Assembly (NCBI GenBank): GCA_030746295.1
Contig: JASLMY010000151.1
Span: 1 to 12,316, forward strand
DNA: 12,316 nt
Source: Alphaproteobacteria bacterium
GTDB lineage: Bacteria > Pseudomonadota > Alphaproteobacteria > GCA-2731375
Direction of reading: 5' to 3'
Shown here: positions 7,501-12,316 of the stretch, in pieces
Numbering within the stretch: position 1 is the first letter of the stretch
How the letters are laid out: every line of letters begins with the position of its first letter
The notes under the pieces: model-generated
What the model was told of the DNA's origin: nothing
Database searches by the model: none
The model's input: only the letters and a program-made list of their open reading frames with translations
Program-made: the position numbers and the translations under genes

Positions 7501-8229
7501 TCAGGCTTCGGTTTCGAAGAGCCGACCCAGGCCGAGGCCTCGGGTCGGGTGGCCGATATGGCGGAGCCCGGCCCAGAGCGTCGCCGAGTTGGAGCAGACC
7601 ACCGGCACGCCCAGTGCCGTTTCCAGTTCCTCGATCCGGTCCATGGCGTGGAGTGCCGTGCAGCTGATGAAGACCGCATCGAAGTCGTCGGCCTTCTCGC
7701 GCTCGGCCAGCACCAAATCGGCGACGGCGGCCGACGGCGTTGCCCGGATCTGACGGGTGTCGGGAAATCGGAACGAGGCCGTGTGCGTGACCTCCAGGCC
7801 GGCGGCCTCGAAGAACCGAACCTCGCGGGCGTTGATCTCGTCGATATAGGGCGTCGCCAGGTAGACCCGCCGCGCGCCCACGGCCGCGAGGGCATGGCGG
7901 AGCGCGGTCGAGGTGGTGATGGCGGGCGCAGCAGCGAATTCCGTAATGCGCGCTGCCAATGCCACGTCGGCACCGGGGCCTTCGAGGAAGCTGCCGGAGG
8001 TGCAAGCCCACAGAACGACCTCCGGTTCGACATGTGCCACTTGCTTCGCCGCCGCTTCGGTCGACTGCACGAGCTCGGCCAGCGTGTCGGTGTTGAGGTC
8101 GTAGGTCCGTCGATAAAGCCTGGCGACATGCATCTGCACATCCGCCGGCAGGTAGTGGCGATATTCGTCCTCCACCGCCACATTGGCGGGCGGGACGATG
8201 ACGGCGATGCGTCGGGTTTCGGCGGTCAT
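7501..8229 (-). CDS. Asp/Glu racemase superfamily protein, maleate isomerase-like
   Basis: This 242-residue cytoplasmic protein belongs to the cofactor-independent Asp/Glu/hydantoin racemase superfamily, closest by motif to maleate cis-trans isomerases and arylmalonate decarboxylases. It starts RRIAVIVPPANVAVEDE, and both active-site cysteines of a two-cysteine member are present: Cys76 in WACTSGSF and Cys190 in ISCTALH. Tyr128 in ATPYIDEIN matches the tyrosine of the maleate isomerase pocket. Arylmalonate decarboxylase has only the second cysteine, so an isomerase or racemase reaction is more likely than decarboxylation. The exact substrate cannot be read. The ATG at 8229 is preceded by only a weak purine-rich site (GAGACCGAG). 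It is transcribed away from the GMC oxidoreductase gene and toward the cob operon. It has no known role in B12 synthesis, so I treat it as a separate unit. Confidence 0.82.
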   Translation of the reverse strand: MTAETRRIAVIVPPANVAVEDEYRHYLPADVQMHVARLYRRTYDLNTDTLAELVQSTEAAAKQVAHVEPEVVLWACTSGSFLEGPGADVALAARITEFAAAPAITTSTALRHALAAVGARRVYLATPYIDEINAREVRFFEAAGLEVTHTASFRFPDTRQIRATPSAAVADLVLAEREKADDFDAVFISCTALHAMDRIEELETALGVPVVCSNSATLWAGLRHIGHPTRGLGLGRLFETEA

Positions 8230-8253
8230 GGCACTCGGTCTCGGTTCCCCTTC

Positions 8254-8281
8254 TGTATAGCGGCTTGGCCAGGGCGGGCAA
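8254..8281 (-). promoter_or_regulatory. Candidate sigma-70-type promoter for the racemase-family gene
   Basis: On the minus strand TTGCCC (8281-8276) and TATACA (8259-8254) are separated by 16 bases, with the -10 hexamer 24 bases before the ATG. This gives a short leader of about 18 bases. The -10 is one of the few AT-rich spots in this GC-rich gap. Found by eye only. Confidence 0.35.
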
Positions 8282-8292
8282 AGGCCGACGGC

Positions 8293-8320
8293 TTGAAGGC
8301 ATCGCCGCGGCCCGGATAAG
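8293..8320 (+). promoter_or_regulatory. Candidate sigma-70-type promoter for the GMC oxidoreductase gene
   Basis: TTGAAG (8293-8298) and GATAAG (8315-8320) are spaced by 16 bases, each matching four of six consensus positions. A start near 8327 would give a leader of about 25 bases with AGGGAGGGG (8336-8344) as ribosome site. It sits back to back with the minus-strand candidate in the 122-base divergent gap, so one regulator could control both genes. Confidence 0.33.
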
Positions 8321-8351
8321 GTCGCCGAAACGAGTAGGGAGGGGCGAGGTG

Positions 8352-9947
8352 ATGCAGGCTGACTATGTGGTCGTCGGCGCCGGCTCGGCCGGCTGCGTGT
8401 TGGCGAGCCGGTTGAGCGAAGGCGGTGCCCGGGTGGCGTTGCTGGAGGCGGGGCCGCCCGACCGCCATCCGATGATCCACGTGCCGGCCGGCGTCCTGAA
8501 GCTGTTGCAGCACCCGGTGGTGAACTGGAACTACAGCACCGAGCCCGAGGCCACCAGCGGCGAGCGCCGCATCCACTGGCCGCGCGGCAAGGTCTTGGGC
8601 GGCTCCAGCTCGATCAACGGCATGCTCTACGTGCGCGGCAACGCGGCCGACTACGACGGCTGGGCCCAACGCGGTTGCCGGGGGTGGAGCTATGAGGAGG
8701 TGCTGCCCTATTTCAAGCAGGCCGAGAGCTATCGCGGCGGTGGCGAGGATGACTATCGCGGTCGCCAGGGACCGCTGGTGGTCGAGGACTATCCCACCAT
8801 CTTGCCGCTCACGCACAAGTTCGTCGAGGCGGCAGAGCAGGCCGGCTTTCCCTTGACCCCCGACCTGAACGGCCGCCGCCAGGAAGGCGTCGGCTATTCG
8901 CAGATGACCCGCAACCGGCGCTTTCGTGCCTCCACCGCGCGCACCTATCTGGCCAACGCGAAAGGCCGCGCCAATCTTCAGATCGTCACCGAGGCGGTGG
9001 CCACCGGCCTCGTCTTCGAGGACCGGCGCTGCGTTGGCGTCCGCTACCGTCGGGGCGGCCGCGACGAGGAGGTTCGGGCGGTGCGAGAGGTGCTGGTCGC
9101 CGGCGGTGCGATCAACTCACCGCACCTCTTGCAGGTCTCTGGCATCGGCCCGGCGGCACACCTGAGTGAGATCGGTGTCGAGGTCCGCCACGACCTGCCC
9201 GGTGTCGGCGCCAACCTGTCGGACCACTACGTGGCCCGGGTCTCGCATCGGGTCCAGGGCCTCGTCTCCATCAACGAGCTGTCGCGCGGCCTGAGGCTCG
9301 GCCGCGAGATCGCCCGCTGGTTGGTCCGGGCCGACGGCGCGCTCACCTTCGGGGTGACCAGCGCCATGGTCTTCTGCAAGAGCCGCGACGGCTTGGCCAG
9401 TCCCGACCTGCAGCTCCTCTTCACGCCGGCGAGCTACGATCTCGGCAAGTTCGGCACGTTGGAGCGCGAACCGGGCATGACCGTGGCGGTCTGCCCGGTG
9501 CAGCCGCAGAGCCGCGGCACCATCACGGCGGTCAGCGCCGACCCGCTGGCACGGCCGGCGATCCATCCCAACTATCTCTCGGCGGAAGAGGACGTCCGGG
9601 CGCTGTTGGAAGGGGTGCGGCTGACCCGGGGCATTTTCGCCGCCCCGGCGCTGGCGGGGCACAGCCTGGGCGAGACCGAGCCCGGCGCCGAGATCGTCGC
9701 GGCCGACGCCCTGACCGACTTCGCGCGCCGGCAGGGCACCACGATCTACCACCCGGTCGGCACCTGCAAGATGGGCGAGGACCCGATGGCGGTGGTCGAT
9801 TCCCGGCTCCGCGTGCACGGTCTCGACGGCCTCAGGGTGATCGACGCCTCGGTGATGCCGATCGTCACCACCGGCAACACCAACGCGCCGACCATCATGG
9901 TGGCGGAAAAGGCGGCGGCGATGATCGCTGAGGATGCCGCCGCTTGA
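8352..9947 (+). CDS. GMC-family FAD-dependent oxidoreductase (choline/alcohol dehydrogenase-like)
   Basis: GMC oxidoreductases oxidise alcohols to aldehydes or ketones with FAD, passing electrons to oxygen or a quinone/other acceptor. The 531-residue protein begins with the FAD-binding fold (YVVVGAGSAGCVLASRLSE, GxGxxG at 9-14, with the acidic LLEAG at 30-34). It carries GMC signature 1 (RGKVLGGSSSINGMLYVRG, 78-96) and signature 2 (GAINSPHLLQVSGIG, 252-266). The C-terminal active-site pair lies in YHPVGTCKMG (His467) and GNTNAPT (Asn511). There is no signal peptide. The ATG at 8352 is chosen over the one at 8265 because the FAD motif starts right there and AGGGAGGGG sits 7 bases upstream; the extra 29 residues of the longer frame look non-coding. 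Many relatives are annotated choline dehydrogenase, but no betaine genes are nearby, so the substrate is left open. Confidence 0.92.
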   Translation: MQADYVVVGAGSAGCVLASRLSEGGARVALLEAGPPDRHPMIHVPAGVLKLLQHPVVNWNYSTEPEATSGERRIHWPRGKVLGGSSSINGMLYVRGNAADYDGWAQRGCRGWSYEEVLPYFKQAESYRGGGEDDYRGRQGPLVVEDYPTILPLTHKFVEAAEQAGFPLTPDLNGRRQEGVGYSQMTRNRRFRASTARTYLANAKGRANLQIVTEAVATGLVFEDRRCVGVRYRRGGRDEEVRAVREVLVAGGAINSPHLLQVSGIGPAAHLSEIGVEVRHDLPGVGANLSDHYVARVSHRVQGLVSINELSRGLRLGREIARWLVRADGALTFGVTSAMVFCKSRDGLASPDLQLLFTPASYDLGKFGTLEREPGMTVAVCPVQPQSRGTITAVSADPLARPAIHPNYLSAEEDVRALLEGVRLTRGIFAAPALAGHSLGETEPGAEIVAADALTDFARRQGTTIYHPVGTCKMGEDPMAVVDSRLRVHGLDGLRVIDASVMPIVTTGNTNAPTIMVAEKAAAMIAEDAAA

Positions 9948-9950
9948 GGT

Positions 9951-9971
9951 CGTTCGGGCGGGGCCCGGACG
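9951..9971. terminator. Bidirectional hairpin between convergent genes
   Basis: CGTTCGGGC (9951-9959) and GCCCGGACG (9963-9971) pair over nine positions, with one T-G pair, around a GGG loop. The hairpin fills the 27 bases between the GMC stop (9947) and the stop of the minus-strand small gene (9977-9975). It fits a shared terminator, although neither strand has a clear U-run. Confidence 0.5.
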
Positions 9972-9974
9972 GCG

Positions 9975-10232
9975 TCAGGCGCGGAGGTCCAGGCCGCGCT
10001 TCTTGAGGCGGCGCGCGAAGAGCACGACCTCGCTATCCCGGATCGCCCGTGTCTCCCGGTCGCCGGGGGCGGCGCTGACGACCATGCCGTCGGCGGTGAC
10101 GTAGAATTCGCGGGCTCGGCCGGGATGGCGCTCCAGGAACTCGGCGACACGGCCGGGCGACAGGGCGTCGATCAGCTCGTCGCGCGAGACCCGCGTCACC
10201 ACCTGTTCTTCCGCCAGCTCCAGTTCCGTCAT
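9975..10232 (-). CDS. Small conserved-looking protein of unknown function (85 aa)
   Basis: I do not recognise this family. The product is 85 residues, hydrophilic and without membrane segment or signal. It has an acidic start (MTELELAEEQ), a helical-looking middle (RDELIDALSPGRVAEFLERHPGRAREFYV), a short DGMVVSAAPGD hairpin-like stretch and a basic C-terminus (FARRLKKRGLDLRA). No Cys or His-rich metal site is seen. The ATG at 10232 is preferred over the one at 10280 because AGGA lies eight bases before it and the longer N-terminus looks like leader sequence. A gene reading is supported by its own ribosome site, its neat fit between the hairpin at 9951-9971 and the gap at 10233, and the lack of a better gene on the other strand. 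It is a single gene between two plus-strand neighbours. Confidence 0.65.
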   Translation of the reverse strand: MTELELAEEQVVTRVSRDELIDALSPGRVAEFLERHPGRAREFYVTADGMVVSAAPGDRETRAIRDSEVVLFARRLKKRGLDLRA

Positions 10233-10331
10233 CGCTTCGTTCCTCGCAATCGGCACCTGGCGGCATGATGCCTCGGGCAAGGTTAGCGAACTCCTAACGG
10301 GGTCGACGAAATCGGTCGCTGCTGGTCAGCC

Positions 10332-10367
10332 GTGGCCTTGGGTGCGATGATCGTCACCGAGGGCCAC
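10332..10367. promoter_or_regulatory. 36-base interrupted palindrome upstream of the dehydrogenase gene
   Basis: GTGGCC (10332-10337) pairs with GGCCAC (10362-10367), and GGTG (10341-10344) with CACC (10355-10358). In RNA the bases between add a U-G and a U-A pair with one mismatch, giving a nearly continuous stem around a 10-base centre, CGATGATCGT, that is itself almost palindromic. It ends 13 bases before the ribosome site (GGAGG, 10381-10385) of the dehydrogenase. It may be an operator for a dimeric regulator or a leader hairpin. The rest of the 162-base gap holds a small GTTAG/CTAAC repeat (10282-10298) and no promoter I would defend. Confidence 0.45.
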
Positions 10368-10394
10368 GTAGCCCACGGCAGGAGGGAAACCGCC

Positions 10395-11279
10395 ATGGCA
10401 CGGATCGGCTTTTTGGGGCTCGGCAACATGGGTCGCGGCATGGCGGCCCGGCTCCTGGCCGCCGGTCACGAGCTCCGGGTCTGGAATCGCACCGCTGCGC
10501 GGGCTGAGGACCTGGTGCGGGACGGCGCCGAGGCGGTGGAGACGCCGGCGGCGGCGGCGGCCGGCGCGGTGGCGGTGTTCGCGATGCTGGCCGACGACGC
10601 GGCCTCCAACGCCGTTTGGCTCGGCCCCTCCGGTGCGCTCGACGCCATGACGGCGGATGCCCATGTCATCGAGTGCTCGACCCTCTCGACCGCCTGGGTG
10701 AGCGAGCTGACGGCAGCGGCGACTACGCGCGGCCTCCGCTACATCGATTGCCCGGTCACCGGACTGCCGGACGCCGCCGTGGCCGGCGGCCTCACGCTCC
10801 TGGTCGGCGCCGATGACGACGACTTGGCGGCGGCACGGCCATTGCTCGATGTGATCGGCCAGGACATCATCCACTTTGGCCCGGCCGGTGCGGGCACTGC
10901 CTACAAGCTGACCGTCAACCTGATGGGTGCGGTGCAGATCGCCGGCGCCGCCGAGGGTCTCGCCATGGCGGCAGCGGTCGGCCTCGATCTGGCGCAAGTG
11001 GTGGACGCGCTCGCCAAGGGCCAGGCGGCAAGCCCGCAGGTGATCCGAACCGCCGGCCGGATCACGGCCGACGACCACGCGGAGAACGTCGTCTTCACCG
11101 GCCGCCTGCGCCTCAAGGACACCGCCTACGGCGTCCGCCTCGCCCGCGCCTTGGGGCTGGCGGCACCCTTCGGCAGCGCCGCCGAGCGGCTCTACGCCCG
11201 CATGGTCGAGCGTGGCCTCGGCGAGCTCAACGACAGTGGTGTCGTCCGCCTGTTGGGGCCCGAGGCCAGCCTGGACTGA
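10395..11279 (+). CDS. 3-hydroxyisobutyrate dehydrogenase-family NAD(P)-dependent oxidoreductase
   Basis: Beta-hydroxyacid dehydrogenases oxidise 3-hydroxy acids (3-hydroxyisobutyrate, tartronate semialdehyde, related compounds) using NAD(P). The 294-residue length is typical. The N-terminal Rossmann fold has IGFLGLGNMGRGMA (4-17). The segment VWNRTAAR (29-36) has Asn-Arg-Thr where NAD-specific enzymes carry Asp, which points to NADP(H), as inference. The C-terminal helical domain has the catalytic Lys171 and Asn175 in GAGTAYKLTVN and Lys241-Asp242 in LRLKDTAYG. The substrate motif, usually DxPVSGG, reads DCPVTGLPDAA (118-128), so a Leu replaces the second Gly. That departure leaves the true substrate uncertain. 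The ATG at 10395 is chosen because the fold begins there and GGAGG lies nine bases upstream; the longer frame from 10332 runs through the palindrome. It ends 6 bases before the convergent amidohydrolase stop. Confidence 0.9.
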   Translation: MARIGFLGLGNMGRGMAARLLAAGHELRVWNRTAARAEDLVRDGAEAVETPAAAAAGAVAVFAMLADDAASNAVWLGPSGALDAMTADAHVIECSTLSTAWVSELTAAATTRGLRYIDCPVTGLPDAAVAGGLTLLVGADDDDLAAARPLLDVIGQDIIHFGPAGAGTAYKLTVNLMGAVQIAGAAEGLAMAAAVGLDLAQVVDALAKGQAASPQVIRTAGRITADDHAENVVFTGRLRLKDTAYGVRLARALGLAAPFGSAAERLYARMVERGLGELNDSGVVRLLGPEASLD

Positions 11280-11289
11280 GCCGCCTCAG
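11276..11289. terminator. Small palindrome joining two convergent stop codons
   Basis: CTGAG (11276-11280) and CTCAG (11285-11289) flank CCGC, and the palindrome contains the TGA of the dehydrogenase on one strand and the TGA of the amidohydrolase on the other. A 5-base stem is weak as a terminator, so the symmetry may simply reflect two abutting TGA stops. Confidence 0.2.
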
Positions 11290-12316
11290 AACGCGGCCAG
11301 CTGGTGTCCGGCGATGCCGATCAGGCCTGAGGCGCGACGCGAGACCGGCAGCCCGCGCTTGACCACGAGCCGGTGGTTCTCCGGGCGCGAGACCATGGTG
11401 ATGTCGGCGCTCGGATCGCCCTCGACCAGCAGCAGGTCGGCGAAATGGCCTTCCTGGATCCGCCCCTCCTCGTGCAGGTCGACGAGATTGGCCGCGGCCC
11501 CGGTCGAGAAGCGCAAGGCATCCAACGGCTCGATGCCGATATCGACCATGTACTCGAGCTCTTGGGCGTTGTCGCCGTGCCGGTTGAAGGGCGTGCCGGC
11601 GTCCGTGCCCATGGCGATCTTGCCGCCGGCCGCGTAGAACATCTGGATCGACTGCTTGTGCCGCTCCACGACGCGCTCCGACTTCTCGATAGCGTAGTCG
11701 GGCACACCCTTGCCCTTCATGGCCAGGATGTGACGCACCGCCGACAGGGTCGGCACCAGGTAGGTGTCGCGCTCCAGCATCTCCGCGACGCAGCGCTCGG
11801 TCATGAAGATGCCGTGCTCGATCGAGGCGACGCCGCCCCTGACGGCGTTGAGGATGCCTTCGGAACCCTGGGCGTGGCTGGCGCTCTTGCGGTGGAAGCG
11901 CTTGCCCTCGGCGATCCCGGCCGCCATCTCCTCGGCCGTGTAGTGGGCGTCCTCTGGGTTTACGCCGGGCGTCATGACGCCGCCCGTGGCCATGATCTTG
12001 ACCAGGTCGGAGCCGGCGTGGATCTGCTCGCGTACCGCCTTGACCACCTCCTCCAGGCCGTCGGCGACACGGCCGGTGCGGTTGCCGTGGCCGCCGGTCA
12101 TGCAGATGACCCGGCCCGAGGCCCGGATCGTGGGGCCGAGTTGGCGGCCGTCGTTGCAGGCGTCGCGGACGGCAAACTCGAGGAAATCCTTGCCGCCACA
12201 GTCGCGGATCGCGGTGATGCCGCCGGCCAGCGTCGCCTGCGCCCGTTCCAAAGCCTTCATCGTCATCTGCCCGGGCAGCAGCTTGTCGGCGGCGGTACCC
12301 GGATCGCCCTCGGCGC
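11286..12316 (-). CDS. Metal-dependent amidohydrolase, imidazolonepropionase/Xaa-Pro dipeptidase-like (C-terminal part; runs off the window)
   Basis: Members of this branch of the amidohydrolase superfamily use one or two divalent metals to hydrolyse amide bonds, for example in acyl amino acids, dipeptides or cyclic amides. There are 342 visible codons. They run from before RAQATLAGGITAIRDCGG, through a likely metal-bridging lysine in LVKIMATGG and the ligands in SASHAQG (His) and SIEHG (His), to the catalytic Asp in MGTDAGTPF. The C-terminal sandwich ends in ADLLLVEGDP and VVKRGLPV. The N-terminal HxH metal motif lies beyond base 12316. An ATG at 12266 exists, but homology-like sequence (KLLPGQMTMKALERA) continues upstream of it, so it is not the start. 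The lack of a signal peptide cannot be judged. It converges with the dehydrogenase gene. Substrate unknown. Confidence 0.9.
   Translation of the reverse strand, partial: AEGDPGTAADKLLPGQMTMKALERAQATLAGGITAIRDCGGKDFLEFAVRDACNDGRQLGPTIRASGRVICMTGGHGNRTGRVADGLEEVVKAVREQIHAGSDLVKIMATGGVMTPGVNPEDAHYTAEEMAAGIAEGKRFHRKSASHAQGSEGILNAVRGGVASIEHGIFMTERCVAEMLERDTYLVPTLSAVRHILAMKGKGVPDYAIEKSERVVERHKQSIQMFYAAGGKIAMGTDAGTPFNRHGDNAQELEYMVDIGIEPLDALRFSTGAAANLVDLHEEGRIQEGHFADLLLVEGDPSADITMVSRPENHRLVVKRGLPVSRRASGLIGIAGHQLAAF

Noticed and set aside
7319..8302. 327-codon minus-strand frame overlapping the racemase-family gene and the riboswitch
   Set aside because: Out-of-frame reading of the racemase-family gene that continues into the structured leader; Arg/Pro-rich with no motif.
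8265..8351. Longer start for the GMC oxidoreductase at 8265
   Set aside because: The added 29 residues cover the promoter candidate and ribosome site; the FAD motif begins right after the ATG at 8352.
10282..10298. GTTAG/CTAAC inverted repeat as an operator
   Set aside because: Five-base arms around a 7-base spacer are too short to separate from chance without comparison.
12258..12266. ATG at 12266 or 12260 as start of the amidohydrolase
   Set aside because: A full amidohydrolase needs the N-terminal HxH strand, and family-like sequence continues upstream to the window edge.
1..12316. CRISPR array, transposon with transposase, phage, toxin-antitoxin or defence system
   Set aside because: No regularly spaced repeats, no transposase or integrase motifs and no such protein families were seen on either strand.

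Overview
The window is about 70% GC, densely packed, and codes on both strands. Gene content, the aerobic (CobN-type) cobalamin pathway and an interspersed palindromic repeat of a kind common in alphaproteobacterial genomes suggest a high-GC alphaproteobacterium, possibly Rhodospirillales-like. The lineage is an inference; there is no rRNA or other marker gene here.

Left part (1-7465, all minus strand): a cobalamin (vitamin B12) operon read right to left. It begins with a cobalamin riboswitch leader (about 7281-7462), followed by cobU/cobP (7228-6650), cobW (6653-5625), cobN (5617-1862), cobO (1865-1239) and the first 331 codons of cobQ (993 to beyond base 1). cobU/cobW and cobN/cobO each share an ATGA stop-start overlap, and cobW/cobN are 7 bases apart. 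The one gap, 245 bases between cobO and cobQ, holds an imperfect palindromic repeat element. Together these genes insert cobalt into hydrogenobyrinic acid diamide (CobN with CobS/CobT, which are not in the window), probably supply cobalt (CobW), adenosylate the corrinoid (CobO), amidate it to cobyric acid (CobQ) and activate the cobinamide side (CobU). The riboswitch would shut the operon down when adenosylcobalamin is plentiful.

Right part (7501-12316): a set of small-molecule enzymes that may form a catabolic neighbourhood. These are a two-cysteine Asp/Glu racemase/maleate isomerase-family protein (minus, 8229-7501), a divergently read FAD-dependent GMC oxidoreductase (plus, 8352-9947), a small unknown protein (minus, 10232-9975), a 3-hydroxyisobutyrate dehydrogenase-family enzyme (plus, 10395-11279) and the C-terminal 342 codons of a metal-dependent amidohydrolase (minus, 11286 to beyond the window end). 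Their common substrate, if any, cannot be read from the sequence.

Non-coding features include a Shine-Dalgarno-masking hairpin and a second strong hairpin between riboswitch and cobU, divergent promoter candidates at 8254-8320, a symmetric hairpin between two convergent genes at 9951-9971, and a 36-base interrupted palindrome just before the dehydrogenase gene. I see no tRNA, rRNA, CRISPR array, transposase, phage gene or defence system, and no clearly new multi-gene system. The most interesting leads are the leader structures and the repeat inside the operon.
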